Below are positions 9,556 to 19,823 of a DNA stretch of 64,000 nucleotides, in pieces. The stretch is from positions 1,054,001 through 1,118,000 of the forward strand of contig NZ_CP039889.1 of assembly GCF_005221325.1 (NCBI RefSeq). The letters run 5' to 3'. The translations under genes and the position numbers were made by a program. Under the pieces are notes generated by a model that had not been told where the DNA came from, did not search any database, and was given only the letters and a program-made list of their open reading frames with translations. The DNA comes from Agrobacterium tumefaciens. GTDB lineage: Bacteria > Pseudomonadota > Alphaproteobacteria > Rhizobiales > Rhizobiaceae. Each line of letters begins with the position of its first letter. The stretch's first letter is position 1.

Positions 9556-10509
9556 TTAATGAGAGAGCGGCTCACTAAAGGCGGATACGATGGTTTCCGC
9601 CGAACTGTTGCCGGCAAGCAGCGCCGCCAGCAGAATGCGGGCCTGCCCCGGCCGGAGCGTGGATGAATGCACGGCACCCACAGCTACGAGATCATGCCCG
9701 CCGCCGCCGCCGCCATAACTTGCAACCAGCTGTCCTTCCGGCACACGGCTGGAAACCACGACGGGTACGCCACGTTCGGCGCAGCGCTTCACCGCTTCAG
9801 CGATTAGCGGATTGGCATTGCCGGAACCGAGTGCTGCAAGCACGATGCCTTTCGCACCAGCTTCAAGGCTCGCATCGATATGGGTCGCGTCACAGCCGGG
9901 ATGGATGGCGACGATATCGACCCTGGTATCCGTGACGGAAGCAGCAAGCTTCGGCGCTACGGCCTGGATCAACGGGCGCGCCGAACGGAAGGCATCCGCC
10001 GCATCCGCACTCAGCTTGTAAAGCCCCCAGGCCGGCAGACAACGACCACCAAAAGAAAGGAGCACACCCTTTTCAGCATTCCGCTGATCGAGTGCCGTTT
10101 CTATGGCCCGCGCCAGATTGGCCGGTCCGTCCGCTTGCCTGTGGTCTGCCGTAAACTGCGCGCCGGTGAAGACCACCGGTTTGGCAAGGGCGTGCTGCAC
10201 ATGGACGAGCAGCGACGACTCTTCCATCGCGTCAGTTCCATGCAAAACGACGATACCCGTCACGGCGGGATCGCTGAGTTCGATGCCAACAGCATCGCTG
10301 ATGCGTTGCATGTCGGCCAAGGTCAGGCTGGAAGAATCCTTCGCCATCAGATCGACGGGCTTCAGCCGCGCATTGACCTGCGGAACCAGCGCCAGCAGGT
10401 CCTCGCCGGAAAGGCAGGGGGTGCTGGCGCCATCGGCACCACGCCGGCTGGCGATGGTGCCACCGGTGGCGATGACCGCCACCAGTGGAGATGCGCCCTG
10501 CCCGCTCAA
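9556..10509 (-). CDS. ansA: L-asparaginase
   Basis: Hydrolyses L-asparagine to aspartate and ammonia. 317 residues, type I/II asparaginase family. The first active-site loop is TGGTIAS (15-21) with nucleophile Thr18, the second is HGTDAMEES with Thr92-Asp93, and a Gly-rich stretch is present near 260. The start is TTG, inside TTGA overlapping the ansP stop, so it is translationally coupled to the permease. No signal peptide is visible, so the enzyme is cytoplasmic and works on asparagine imported by AnsP. The same set of genes (ansR, P, A, B) is known from Rhizobium etli. Confidence 0.9.
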   Translation of the reverse strand: MSGQGASPLVAVIATGGTIASRRGADGASTPCLSGEDLLALVPQVNARLKPVDLMAKDSSSLTLADMQRISDAVGIELSDPAVTGIVVLHGTDAMEESSLLVHVQHALAKPVVFTGAQFTADHRQADGPANLARAIETALDQRNAEKGVLLSFGGRCLPAWGLYKLSADAADAFRSARPLIQAVAPKLAASVTDTRVDIVAIHPGCDATHIDASLEAGAKGIVLAALGSGNANPLIAEAVKRCAERGVPVVVSSRVPEGQLVASYGGGGGGHDLVAVGAVHSSTLRPGQARILLAALLAGNSSAETIVSAFSEPLSH

Positions 10510-11963
10510 TGCGACACTCCCGATCCTGCCCGTTCAGCGGCCAGTCGATAGATGCGGTCGCGCAGCAGATACCAGCCGATGACCAGCGCCGGGATGATGA
10601 CGATCAGCGAGGCGATCGTCCACGAACCAACGGGATAGTCAAAGGCCATCAGCACCAGCACACCGAACAGGAAGATGAGCGTGAGGATGCCGGTATAGGG
10701 CGCGCCGAACATGCGGAAATCCGGACGCACAATCTCACCGCGCTGCGAAAGCTGCCAGAGCCTCAACTGGCAGAGCACGATGACGGCCCATGCGCAGATG
10801 ATGCCGAGCGCCGAAAGGTTGAGCGCGATCTCGAAGGCGGAAGAGGGAACGACTGCGTTCAAAGCCACACCGAGAACCGTGACGACGGCGGTGACCGCGA
10901 TGCCGCCATAGGGCACGCCGTTCTTGTTCATCTTCGCGAGCGCCGCCGGAGCCGAACCGGAAACCGCCATGGAGTGGAGAATGCGGCCGGTGGAATAAAG
11001 GCCGGCATTAAGCGAGGACAACACGGCGGTCAGAACGACGAGGTTCATGATCACGTCAGCGCCCTCTACACCGATGGAGCCGAAGAAGGTCACGAACGGG
11101 CTCTCGCCGGCCTTGTAGGCGGTGTAGGGCAAAAGCAGCGTAAACAGCAGCACGGAGCCGACGTAAAACACCACGAGGCGCAGGACGACGGCGCGGATGG
11201 CGCGCGGCATGACCTTGCGCGGGTCTTCGGTTTCGCCCGCCGCCGTGCCGATCAGCTCGATTGAGGCATAGGCAAATACCACGCCCTGAATAATGACGAA
11301 GGCGGGAAGAATGCCATTCGGGAAAAAGCCGCCATTGTCCGTAATCAGGCTGAAGCCGGTGACGTGACCCTCGATGGGCGTGCCGAAAATAACGAAGTAG
11401 ACGCCAACGACGAGGAAAATGGCGAGCGCCAGAACCTTGATCAGGCTGAACCAGAATTCAAGTTCGCCGAACACCTTGACCGACAGCATGTTCATCGCCA
11501 GCACGACCAGAAGCGCCGTCATCGCGAATACCCACTGGTCGATGCCGGCGAGCCACGGAACATATTGCTTGAAGAAATTCATGTAGAGCGCGACGGCGGT
11601 TACATCCGCCACCGAGGTCATGGCCCAGTTTAGCCAATACATCCAGCCGGCCGCAAAGGCCATCTTCTCGCCGTAGAATTCGCGGGCATAGGAGACGAAG
11701 GAGCCGGAGCTCGGGCGATGCATGATCAGCTCACCGAGCGCGCGCAGTACCAGAAACGCGAAGAAACCGCAGAGCGCATAAACGAAAACCAGCGCCGGAC
11801 CAGCCTGCGCGAGACGCCCGCCGGCACCCAGAAAGAGACCCGTTCCGATGGCGCCACCGATGGCAATCATCTGAATTTGGCGCGGCTTCAGGGCTTTATG
11901 GTAACCGAGATCCTCTTCAACGAAGACCTCACGTTCGGCGGGTGCCGTTTTTCCAGAATGCAT
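10506..11963 (-). CDS. ansP: L-asparagine permease (amino acid/APC family)
   Basis: 485-residue amino-acid:proton symporter with about 12 membrane helices. The N-terminal cytosolic stretch is followed by the APC signature [21 protein letters not shown], then [16 protein letters not shown] in the middle. Of the AnsP/GabP/CycA subgroup, context (asparaginase 3', aspartase divergent) points to asparagine. The ATG at 11963 has GGGAGGA upstream. First gene of the ansP-ansA operon. Confidence 0.88.
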   Translation of the reverse strand: MHSGKTAPAEREVFVEEDLGYHKALKPRQIQMIAIGGAIGTGLFLGAGGRLAQAGPALVFVYALCGFFAFLVLRALGELIMHRPSSGSFVSYAREFYGEKMAFAAGWMYWLNWAMTSVADVTAVALYMNFFKQYVPWLAGIDQWVFAMTALLVVLAMNMLSVKVFGELEFWFSLIKVLALAIFLVVGVYFVIFGTPIEGHVTGFSLITDNGGFFPNGILPAFVIIQGVVFAYASIELIGTAAGETEDPRKVMPRAIRAVVLRLVVFYVGSVLLFTLLLPYTAYKAGESPFVTFFGSIGVEGADVIMNLVVLTAVLSSLNAGLYSTGRILHSMAVSGSAPAALAKMNKNGVPYGGIAVTAVVTVLGVALNAVVPSSAFEIALNLSALGIICAWAVIVLCQLRLWQLSQRGEIVRPDFRMFGAPYTGILTLIFLFGVLVLMAFDYPVGSWTIASLIVIIPALVIGWYLLRDRIYRLAAERAGSGVSH

Positions 11964-12070
11964 GGATTTATCCTCCCGATAAAACGCTTGTAATCGGCAA
12001 TAAGCCGGAAATCAAAGTGGAACTGGCGTCGTCCCCAAGGCTCGAAATATGGCCAGCGAATGCATGCGCG

Positions 12071-12089
12071 CTGTAAAGCTGCATGACAG
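12071..12089. promoter_or_regulatory. Candidate AnsR operator, ansP-proximal copy
   Basis: 19-bp element CTGTAAAGCTGCATGACAG, 108 bp upstream of ansP. Its inverted copy at 12181-12199 matches it at 16 of 19 positions. The outer CTGT/ACAG arms make an imperfect palindrome of the size bound by FCD-type GntR dimers. Confidence 0.6.
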
Positions 12090-12180
12090 ATTTTCGCCCT
12101 CATAATGGCAGATAATGCCGTTCGTCAAGGGTATTCGATATGATTGACCTTCTCCTCCACCGCGATTAAGGTCGAAAAAT

Positions 12181-12199
12181 CTGTAAGACAGCTTTACAG
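12181..12199. promoter_or_regulatory. Candidate AnsR operator, aspA-proximal copy
   Basis: CTGTAAGACAGCTTTACAG, with arms CTGTAA / TTACAG, about 35 bp before the aspA start. It is the reverse-oriented partner of 12071-12089. A pair of near-identical sites, one next to each divergent gene, suggests common control of uptake/hydrolysis and aspartase. Confidence 0.6.
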
Positions 12200-12233
12200 A
12201 TATTACAACACTTAAAAGCCAGTGGAGGAAAAA

Positions 12234-13667
12234 GTGAGTGTGACGCGCAGGGAGCATGATTTGCTCGGGACCAAGGAAATTCCGGCTGATGTCTATTGGG
12301 GCGTGCACACCGCGCGCGCGGTGGAAAACTTCAAGATCACGGGGGTGACCATCGGCCACAACCCTTATCTCGTCAGGGGACTGGCCTACGTGAAGGAGGC
12401 GGCCGCACGCGCAAATCACGAACTCGGCCTCATCGACAAGGAGCGCATGGAAGCGATCGCGGAAGCCTGCCGCGAAATCCGCGCCGGCGCGCTGCACGAG
12501 CAATTCGTGGTGGATGAAATCCAGGGCGGAGCCGGCACCTCCACCAACATGAATGCCAATGAGGTCATCGCCAACCGTGCGCTTGAACTGCTCGGTCACG
12601 AAAAAGGCGATTATGCCCGTCTTCACCCGAATGATCATGTCAATCTCAGCCAGTCGACCAACGACGCCTATCCGACGGCGATCAATGTCGGGCTGATCGA
12701 GGCAATCGACGATCTGGCGGCCTCCATGGGCGTGCTGAAAGACGCCTTCGACCGCAAGGCGCAGGAATTTGCCGGCTTTATCAAGATCGGCCGCACGCAA
12801 TTGCAGGACGCCGTGCCGATGACGCTCGGCCAGGAATTCCGTACTTTCGTGGTGATGCTCGGCGAAGACCAGGCCCGCCTGATCGAATCCGCCGCCCTGC
12901 TGCACGAAATCAATCTCGGCGCCACCGCCATCGGGACCGGGCTCAATGCGCCGCGCGGTTATGCCGAGCTTGCCTGCCAGCATCTGGCTGAGCTGACCGG
13001 CCGGCCGCTCGTCACGGCAGCAGACCTGATCGAAGCCACACAGGACCCCGGCGCCTTCGTGCACCTTTCCGGCGTGCTGAAACGTGTGGCCGTCAAGCTG
13101 TCGAAGACCTGCAACGATCTTCGCCTGCTCTCCTCCGGCCCGCGCGCCGGCATCGGCGAAATCACCCTGCCGTCGGTTCAGGCAGGTTCCAGCATCATGC
13201 CGGGCAAGATCAACCCGGTCATTCCCGAAGTGGTCAATCAAGTCGCCTATGCTGTCATCGGCAACGACATCACCATCACCATGGCGGCCGAAGCCGGACA
13301 GCTGCAGTTGAACGCTTTTGAACCGATCATCGTGCGGGCATTGTCGCAGAGCATCAGCCAGCTCAGCGCCGCCTGCCGCACACTGGCGGAACGTTGCGTC
13401 GAGGGCATCGTCGCAAATCCCGCCATCATGGCGCAGCGCGTGGAAGAATCGATCGGTCTCGCCACCGCGCTCAATCCGCTGATCGGCTATTACGCGGCGA
13501 CGGAAGTGGCGAAAGAGGCGCTTGCCAGCGGCCGCACCGTGCCGCAGGTGGTTCTGGAACGGGGTTATCTGACGGAAGCGCAATTGCAGCAGGCGCTTAG
13601 CCCGCGTCATCTTGCCAACCTGCCCGCCCTTACAGTTACGGCTGGCGAAGCCGATCTTCGCCGATGA
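12234..13667 (+). CDS. aspA: Aspartate ammonia-lyase (aspartase)
   Basis: Converts L-aspartate to fumarate and ammonia, completing asparagine degradation to a TCA intermediate. The fumarase/aspartase superfamily signature GSSIMPGKINPV lies near residues 318-329, and the substrate loops TSTNMNANEV and NDAYPT are present. The frame is open from a GTG at 12222, but GGAGG at 12224-12228 is five bases before the GTG at 12234, which I take as start (477 residues). The 3' end overlaps the convergent regulator gene by about 30 bp. This is the ansB position of the rhizobial ans operon. Confidence 0.93.
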   Translation: MSVTRREHDLLGTKEIPADVYWGVHTARAVENFKITGVTIGHNPYLVRGLAYVKEAAARANHELGLIDKERMEAIAEACREIRAGALHEQFVVDEIQGGAGTSTNMNANEVIANRALELLGHEKGDYARLHPNDHVNLSQSTNDAYPTAINVGLIEAIDDLAASMGVLKDAFDRKAQEFAGFIKIGRTQLQDAVPMTLGQEFRTFVVMLGEDQARLIESAALLHEINLGATAIGTGLNAPRGYAELACQHLAELTGRPLVTAADLIEATQDPGAFVHLSGVLKRVAVKLSKTCNDLRLLSSGPRAGIGEITLPSVQAGSSIMPGKINPVIPEVVNQVAYAVIGNDITITMAAEAGQLQLNAFEPIIVRALSQSISQLSAACRTLAERCVEGIVANPAIMAQRVEESIGLATALNPLIGYYAATEVAKEALASGRTVPQVVLERGYLTEAQLQQALSPRHLANLPALTVTAGEADLRR

Positions 13668-14352
13668 TCGTCGTCACTACCTGCTTCACCTGGCCGAGGT
13701 GAAGCTCCATCGCCTCACGCGCCTCGGGTGCTGAATTCCGCCGGATCGCTTCGACGATCCGGCGGTGCTCAAAATTCGAGGCGACACGGCGGCCCGCCAT
13801 CAGATTGACCATCTCGGACTGCTGGGAAAGCGCTTCGCGGGCATCGGCCACCACCTTGGCGAATAGTCCGTTGGCCGAAGCTTCCGCGATGGCGCAGTGA
13901 AATTGCCCGTCGAGCAACACCCAGGGATGCGGCCTCTCTTCGGCGTCCATCCGGTCGCAGAGGTCTAGCAGGGCGGCCAGTTGTGCATCCGTGCGCCTCA
14001 CTGCCGCCCAGCCGGCGGCCGGCACCTCGATGAAGGGCCGGGCCTCGATCAGATCGCGGGCGGAGTAGGCGCCATAACTCAATTCGGAAGGCGGTGTCGG
14101 CGTCATCACATAGGTGCCGCTGCCGGTACGGGTCTGCGTCAGGCCAAGAGTCTGAAGCGACCGTAGCGCCTCGCGGATGATCGGCCGGCTGACGCCATAT
14201 CGCACCGCCAGGTTGGACTCGGCAGGCAGCCGGGTACCGACCGCAAGCTGACCCGAGGTGATGGCGGAACGGATATCATCGAACACCGCTTCCGCGGCAT
14301 TCTTGCGATTGATCGGCTGTGCCTCCGCAAGCCAATCCGACAACCCGCCCAT
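13636..14352 (-). CDS. ansR: GntR/FCD-family regulator, probable AnsR
   Basis: Transcription factor of about 238 residues: N-terminal winged helix-turn-helix (LAVRYGVSRPIIREALRSLQTLGL, about 40-65) and a C-terminal all-helical FCD ligand domain. The ATG at 14352 has GGAGGG at good spacing; an upstream in-frame GTG at 14370 is less likely. Position beside aspA, and the two matched palindromes between aspA and ansP, make it the likely asparagine/aspartate-responsive repressor. The target assignment is inference. Confidence 0.8.
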   Translation of the reverse strand: MGGLSDWLAEAQPINRKNAAEAVFDDIRSAITSGQLAVGTRLPAESNLAVRYGVSRPIIREALRSLQTLGLTQTRTGSGTYVMTPTPPSELSYGAYSARDLIEARPFIEVPAAGWAAVRRTDAQLAALLDLCDRMDAEERPHPWVLLDGQFHCAIAEASANGLFAKVVADAREALSQQSEMVNLMAGRRVASNFEHRRIVEAIRRNSAPEAREAMELHLGQVKQVVTTIIGEDRLRQP

Positions 14353-14527
14353 CTTCAAACCCTCCGGCACCCCAATATGATCCGCAATATCGGCGATATG
14401 CGGATTCGTTACGCGAGATCATGCGACCGTCCAGAAACGAAAGGACGGCCGCCGCTCTCGCAGCTAAGCCGACCTTCCTAACATTATCCTGGCCATGGGA
14501 ACAACGACGGCGGATATTTTTATCGGA

Positions 14528-14554
14528 GGAAGGAAGCGGCGATCACTTCCTTCC
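14528..14554 (-). terminator. Stem-loop after the RND operon
   Basis: Perfect 9-bp stem GGAAGGAAG / CTTCCTTCC with a 9-nt loop, four bases beyond the stop codon of the RND permease. There is no U-run on the minus strand, but the position fits a transcript end. Confidence 0.55.
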
Positions 14555-14558
14555 AATA

Positions 14559-17500
14559 TCAGGCCGTGGCGTCGTGTTCTTTCGGCTCGTTATCCTCACG
14601 GGGGATGCGGAACCACGCAACATAAAGCGCCGGCAGGAAAAGCAGCGTCAGCGCCGTGCCCACCACAATACCGCCCATCATCGCATAGGCCATCGGCCCC
14701 CAGAAAATCTCCCGGGAGATGGGGATGAGAGCAAGTGTGGCTGCCGCCGCCGTCAGCATGATCGGCCGCATGCGGTGCTCGGTCGCTTCGATGACGGCGC
14801 GCCAGGCCGAGACGCCTTCACTTCTCAGATGCTCGATCTGCACCACGAGGATGACCGAGTTGCGGATCAGGATGCCGATCAACGCCAACACGCCGAGAAT
14901 GGCGACGAACCCCATCGGTGCATTGGAGAAGAGCAGCGCCACCACCACGCCGATCAGGGCTGTCGGCGCCACGGCGAAGACCAGGAACAGCCGGCTGAAG
15001 CTTTGCAGCTGAACCATAAGGATCGTCGCCATCGCAAACAGCATCAAAGGCACCACCGCAACGATCGGCGCTTGCGAATCCGCGCTGGATTCAACCGAGC
15101 CACCCGTCTCCAGCTTGTAACCCACTGGAAGCATCTTCTCAAAAGCCTCGAGTTTCGGCTTCAACTGCTCCACAATCGTCGCAGGCTGCGTCGGGCCGAT
15201 AATGGCAGCCTTGACGGTGACCGTCGGGATTCGATCGCGACGCCAGATGGTCGGTTGTTCCAGCTCATAGCGGAAATTGGCAATCGCCGAGAGCGGCACG
15301 GCCTTGCCGTTCGTCGCCGGCAATTGCAGGTTCTGCAAGGTCTCGATGGAACCGCGCTCCGCCAACTGCGCCCGCGCCACCACATTGACGAGATAGATGT
15401 CATCCCGAACCTGGGTAACGGTGGAGCCCTCGACAATGCTGTTCATGGCATTGGCGATATCTTCCGAGGAAACGCCGAGCTGTCGGGCCTTGTCCTGGAG
15501 AACGTCGACCTTGACCACACGCGTCGGCTCGTTCCAGTCCATGACCAGGTTGGACAGAAGCCGGTGTTCGCCGACAATGCCCGACAATTGCTGCCCGAGT
15601 TCACGGACTTTCTGGACATCGGGGCCGCTCAGGCGATATTGCACCGGTTTTCCGACCGGCGGGCCGATATCGAGCAATTTCACGAAGGCGTCGGTGCCGA
15701 TGAATGTGCGGTCCAGGTAATCCTGCAACTCGGCACGCACCTTGTCACGCACATCCAGCCCCTTGGTGACGATGATCGTCTGGCCGAAGGTGACATCAGG
15801 CGTCTGCACGTCGAAGGACAGGACGAACCGCGGCGCGCCTTCACCGACATAGGTTGTCCAGTGATCGATATCCGGATTCTCGGCCAGCATATCCTGCTCG
15901 AACTTGGCCATCTGCCGGTTGGTTTCGGCAATCGAGCTGTTTTGCTGCAGGTTCCAGTCGACGATAAGCTCCACGCGGTCGGATGACGGGAAGAACTGCT
16001 GCTGCACCAGGCTCATGCCGCCGATGGACAGGGCAAACAACGCGACCGTGGCGATGATCGTCACCCAGCGCCAACGTAGCGCCCGGCCGAGAAGCCAGGA
16101 AAAGGCGGAGGCAAATCGCCCCTTCTTTTCATGATGAGACTTCATCGTCTTCGGCAGGATCGTCACCCCGAGCAATGGCGTGAACAGCACAGCAACGATC
16201 CATGACACGATCAACGAAACGGCGATCACCACAAACAGCGTGAAGGTGAATTCGCCCGCCGCACTGTTGTTGAGGCCAACGGGAATGAAGCCAGCAACCG
16301 TGACCAGTGTGCCGGTCAACATCGGAAAGGCGGTGGACGTATAAACATAGGTCGCCGCTTTTCTGAGATCGTCTCCGATCTCGAGGCGCGCCACCATCAT
16401 CTCGACTGCGATCATCGCATCGTCGACGAGAAGCCCGAGCGCGATGATGAGCGCACCCAGCGAGATGCGTTGCAGCGAGATGCCTGTGTATTCCATGTAG
16501 ACGAAAGTGATTGCCAGCACGAGCGGAATGGAGACGGCAACCACCATGCCGGCCCTGAGGCCAAGGCTGATGAAGCTGATGACGAGAACGATGGCGATGG
16601 CCTCGAAAAGCGCCGAGGTAAAGCCCGAGACCGCCTCATCGACCACGGCCGGCTGGTCGGACACCCGATGCACATCGACGCCAACAGGTAGATCCGCAAC
16701 GACGCGCTTCATCTGCGCATCCAGCGCCTCACCGAAATGCAGGAGGTTCGCACCGGTTTTCATGCCGATCGCAAGGCCGATGGCCGGCTGGCCGTTGAAA
16801 CGGAACAGCGAGGATGGCGGATCGACATAACCGCGCCGGATCGTCGCCACTTCCGTCAGCGGGAAGAACCGATTGTTGACGCGCAGATTGATGGACCGCA
16901 GGCTCTCTTCCGAGGTGAACTGGCCGCTGACACGCAGGGCCACGCGCTCCGGCCCTGCATTGACGAAACCGGACTGGGTGACGGCGTTCTGGGACTGCAG
17001 CGTCTTGATGATCGACTGCTGGTCGATGCCGAGCGCCGCGATCTGGCGCGTGGAAAATTCCAGATAGATTGTCTCATCCTGCGCGCCGATGATATCGACC
17101 TTGCCGATATTGTCGACGGTCAGCACCTTCGCGCGTGCGTCTTCCACCAGATCGCGCAATTGCCGCTGGCTGAGACCGTCGCTGGTGAAGGCATAGATAT
17201 TGCCATAGACATCGCCAAAGCGGTCGTTGAAGAACGGACCGACGACACCAGAGGGAAACTCTCCCTTGATATCGCCGATCATGTTGCGCACCCGCACCCA
17301 GGTGGGTTCGACGTTGCGCGCCTTGGTTTCCGGCACCAGTTCCACGAAGATCGTCGTGCGGCCGGCCACCGTCTGGCTGCGCAGATGATCGAGATTATCG
17401 AGTTCCTCGAGTTTCTTCTCGATCCTGTCGGTCACCTGGCGGGCCACTTCCTCGGCGGAAGCACCCGGCCATTGCGCATTGATCACCATGGTCTTGATGG

Positions 17501-17630
17501 TGAAATTCGGATCTTCCTCGCGGCCGAGATTGAGATAGGAGAAAACGCCGGCGAGAACGAAGACCAGCATGAAGTACCAGACGAGCGAACGGTGTTCGAG
17601 CGCCCAATCGGAAAGATTGAATTTCTTCAC
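14559..17630 (-). CDS. RND efflux pump inner-membrane permease (AcrB/TriC type)
   Basis: 1023-residue proton-driven exporter of the HAE1 branch with 12 expected helices and two large periplasmic loops. TM4 carries the Asp pair needed for proton coupling (GLLVDDAMIAVEM, about residue 401). N-terminal NLGREEDPNFTIKTM and the repeat-2 segment GILIRNSVILVVQIEHL are typical. It overlaps the upstream adaptor by 4 nt. The presence of two adaptor genes resembles TriABC of Pseudomonas. No outer-membrane channel gene is in the operon, so a shared TolC-type protein is expected. Substrate unknown. Confidence 0.9.
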   Translation of the reverse strand: MKKFNLSDWALEHRSLVWYFMLVFVLAGVFSYLNLGREEDPNFTIKTMVINAQWPGASAEEVARQVTDRIEKKLEELDNLDHLRSQTVAGRTTIFVELVPETKARNVEPTWVRVRNMIGDIKGEFPSGVVGPFFNDRFGDVYGNIYAFTSDGLSQRQLRDLVEDARAKVLTVDNIGKVDIIGAQDETIYLEFSTRQIAALGIDQQSIIKTLQSQNAVTQSGFVNAGPERVALRVSGQFTSEESLRSINLRVNNRFFPLTEVATIRRGYVDPPSSLFRFNGQPAIGLAIGMKTGANLLHFGEALDAQMKRVVADLPVGVDVHRVSDQPAVVDEAVSGFTSALFEAIAIVLVISFISLGLRAGMVVAVSIPLVLAITFVYMEYTGISLQRISLGALIIALGLLVDDAMIAVEMMVARLEIGDDLRKAATYVYTSTAFPMLTGTLVTVAGFIPVGLNNSAAGEFTFTLFVVIAVSLIVSWIVAVLFTPLLGVTILPKTMKSHHEKKGRFASAFSWLLGRALRWRWVTIIATVALFALSIGGMSLVQQQFFPSSDRVELIVDWNLQQNSSIAETNRQMAKFEQDMLAENPDIDHWTTYVGEGAPRFVLSFDVQTPDVTFGQTIIVTKGLDVRDKVRAELQDYLDRTFIGTDAFVKLLDIGPPVGKPVQYRLSGPDVQKVRELGQQLSGIVGEHRLLSNLVMDWNEPTRVVKVDVLQDKARQLGVSSEDIANAMNSIVEGSTVTQVRDDIYLVNVVARAQLAERGSIETLQNLQLPATNGKAVPLSAIANFRYELEQPTIWRRDRIPTVTVKAAIIGPTQPATIVEQLKPKLEAFEKMLPVGYKLETGGSVESSADSQAPIVAVVPLMLFAMATILMVQLQSFSRLFLVFAVAPTALIGVVVALLFSNAPMGFVAILGVLALIGILIRNSVILVVQIEHLRSEGVSAWRAVIEATEHRMRPIMLTAAAATLALIPISREIFWGPMAYAMMGGIVVGTALTLLFLPALYVAWFRIPREDNEPKEHDATA

Positions 17631-18712
17631 TGACGGACCTCCTGATCGATCCTGATGGCTTGTCCATCCTTGAGCTTGTGCACACCGGCGCTGGCAACGC
17701 GCTCGCCGGGCTTGACGCCGCCGATAATGCGCACGCTGCCGCCGTCGGCGGGCTCGCCTTCTATCGTGACCGGGCGGTAGGTCACCGTTGCCGTATCGAC
17801 ATTAACGATCCAGACGCCCCAGCCAGTATCGGTTTTCAACAGCGCCGATGCGGGAAGCGTGATCCGCGGTTCGGAGGCGGCAAGCGCCAGAGCCGTGACG
17901 ACGGAGCCGAGCCGGAATGCCTGCGGCGCATCCTGCAGGCTGATCTTCGTGCGGCGTGTTCGCGTCGCCGTTTCGGCTTCCGGGGCAATTTCGCGCACCA
18001 CGCCGGTCGTATGGATTTTCGGATCGAGTTGCAGGGCAATCTCGAAGGTCGAGCCGATTTCCAGCCGCTGCGCCGCAAATTGCGGAACATCCACCACCAC
18101 GTCGCGCACTTCCGGGCGGGCGATGGTCACCACCGTCTGACCGGCGGAAACGACCTGGCCGATTTCGCCTGACGTGGCAGTCACCACACCGTCAAATTCC
18201 GCACGCAGCTGCGCATAACCCAGCTGCTCCTCGGCCTTGTCAAGATTGGCGCGGGCCTTGGCGACGGAAGCATTGGCCGTGCGCGTGGCTTGTTCCGCCT
18301 CTTCCAGTGCCGCTTCCGTGCCGCTGCGGGCTTCGGCCAGCACACGCTGGCGCTGTTCGGTCGTCACCGCGTTGGCGAGTTGCGCCTCGGCATTGGAAAG
18401 ATCGGACTGTGCACTTTTCACCGACAGTTCCAGCGCCAGCGGATCGATCGAGGCCACCACGTCGCCTTTCTTGACCAAATCGGCCACATCGACATTGCGG
18501 GCGATGATGCGGCCGAGGACGCGAAAACCAAGATCGGTCTGAATGCGCGATTCGACCGTGCCCGTCAGCCGCAATGCATCGGCCGACTTTTCTTCCACGA
18601 CAACGGAGAGCACCGGACGTGGCGCTTCAGCGGTCGCCTCCTGCTTTTCCTGGCAGGACGAGAGCGCAATTGCGGGGAGGAACAAAAACAAGCTTCTGTT
18701 TATCCTGAACAT
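17627..18712 (-). CDS. RND periplasmic adaptor lipoprotein 2
   Basis: 361-residue membrane-fusion (HlyD/AcrA) protein. The signal sequence ends in a lipobox LSSC (about 16-19), so it is predicted to be lipid-anchored. Next come a beta-barrel/lipoyl half, a long alpha-helical hairpin (about 95-160, ending GYAQLRAEFDGVVTA), the second lipoyl half and a C-terminal membrane-proximal domain. It overlaps both neighbours by 1-4 nt. It links the permease to an outer-membrane channel, probably together with the other adaptor. Confidence 0.88.
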   Translation of the reverse strand: MFRINRSLFLFLPAIALSSCQEKQEATAEAPRPVLSVVVEEKSADALRLTGTVESRIQTDLGFRVLGRIIARNVDVADLVKKGDVVASIDPLALELSVKSAQSDLSNAEAQLANAVTTEQRQRVLAEARSGTEAALEEAEQATRTANASVAKARANLDKAEEQLGYAQLRAEFDGVVTATSGEIGQVVSAGQTVVTIARPEVRDVVVDVPQFAAQRLEIGSTFEIALQLDPKIHTTGVVREIAPEAETATRTRRTKISLQDAPQAFRLGSVVTALALAASEPRITLPASALLKTDTGWGVWIVNVDTATVTYRPVTIEGEPADGGSVRIIGGVKPGERVASAGVHKLKDGQAIRIDQEVRQ

Positions 18713-19788
18713 TATTGTGCCTGCCCCTTTTCATAGGCGACCTTTTCACCGGTGCGGAGAAATTTGGTTCCAACGGTGACAACGAGATCACCCGGATTGA
18801 GCCCTTCCGTGACGACAAATTGACCAGTCTCGTAATCTGCAACCTGAACCGGGCGCATGGCGACTTCCGACGATCGCGGATCGACCAGCCAGACAGCGGG
18901 GACGCCGTCCTGCGAAGTCATCGCCGACCACGGAAGCTCGATCGCATCCACCTGCCTGAAGCGGAAATGGCCGGATACGGGCGCGCCGAGCGGCATGGTC
19001 ATATTGCCGTTCAGACCGACTTTGACCCGGATCGTTCCATTGTCAGGATCGATCGTCGGCGAAATCTCACGCACGGGCGCCGCGACGGTTTGGGCAGTAT
19101 CCGACAGGAGGCTGACATTGACGAGATTGTCGATATCGCGCTCGAGGAAGAGGGATTCGTAGACATCGAAGACCGCATCGCGCGGCCCGTCATGCGCCAG
19201 CGTGAAGACAAGCTGGGCGGCCTGCGCCACCTGGCCGACCTCGACATTGCGCGCCGTGATAACGCCATCCGCATCGGCCCTGAGCTCGGTATAGGACAAC
19301 GCATCGCGCGCCGTATCGAGTTGGGCCTGCGCCGATCTCACTGCCCCTTGCGTGGTAAGCAGGGTTTCCTGCGCCTTGTCGACCGCCGAACGCGAAGTCA
19401 CCTGCGTCTTGAACAGGCTCTGCTGACGGTCGAACGTCAGCTGCGCCTGCGTCTGCTGTGCTTCAGCGGATTGCAGGTTGGCCAAGGCGACATCAATGTC
19501 GGCCTTCTGCTCTTCGGGGTCGATACGGGCGAGCAATTGTCCTGTCTTTACCCGCGCACCCACATCCACCAGCCGTTCGATGATCTTGCCGCTGACCCGG
19601 AACGACAGATCCGTCTGGACCCTTGCGCGCACTTCGCCGGTTATGACGCTGCCGCGATCGACGGGCTTTTTCTCAGCCGCCACCACATCGACGGTGCGCA
19701 ACGGCTTTTCGGCAGGTGGTTCTTCATTACTGCAGGACGACAGGGCGAAAATGCCGCCAAGCGCCGCCGCTATAAGCATGGTTTTCAT
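18712..19788 (-). CDS. RND periplasmic adaptor lipoprotein 1
   Basis: 358-residue HlyD/AcrA-family protein with an N-terminal lipobox LSSC and the pattern lipoyl - helical hairpin (QQTQAQLTFDRQQSLF) - lipoyl - beta-barrel (SYTELRADADGVITARNVEVGQ). It is the first gene of the operon. It is clearly related to, but not the same as, the following adaptor, so the two probably form a hetero-assembly as TriA and TriB do. The promoter contains a perfect palindrome that the divergent TetR product may bind. Confidence 0.88.
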   Translation of the reverse strand: MKTMLIAAALGGIFALSSCSNEEPPAEKPLRTVDVVAAEKKPVDRGSVITGEVRARVQTDLSFRVSGKIIERLVDVGARVKTGQLLARIDPEEQKADIDVALANLQSAEAQQTQAQLTFDRQQSLFKTQVTSRSAVDKAQETLLTTQGAVRSAQAQLDTARDALSYTELRADADGVITARNVEVGQVAQAAQLVFTLAHDGPRDAVFDVYESLFLERDIDNLVNVSLLSDTAQTVAAPVREISPTIDPDNGTIRVKVGLNGNMTMPLGAPVSGHFRFRQVDAIELPWSAMTSQDGVPAVWLVDPRSSEVAMRPVQVADYETGQFVVTEGLNPGDLVVTVGTKFLRTGEKVAYEKGQAQ

Positions 19789-19823
19789 GGTGACCTCTTG
19801 ATCTTCGCCTCATCCTATAATAT

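Noticed and set aside
12012..13610. Minus-strand ORF of 532 codons
   Set aside because: Antisense of aspA, which has full catalytic motifs.
14319..15986. Plus-strand ORF of 555 codons
   Set aside because: Antisense of the RND permease gene and without domain pattern.
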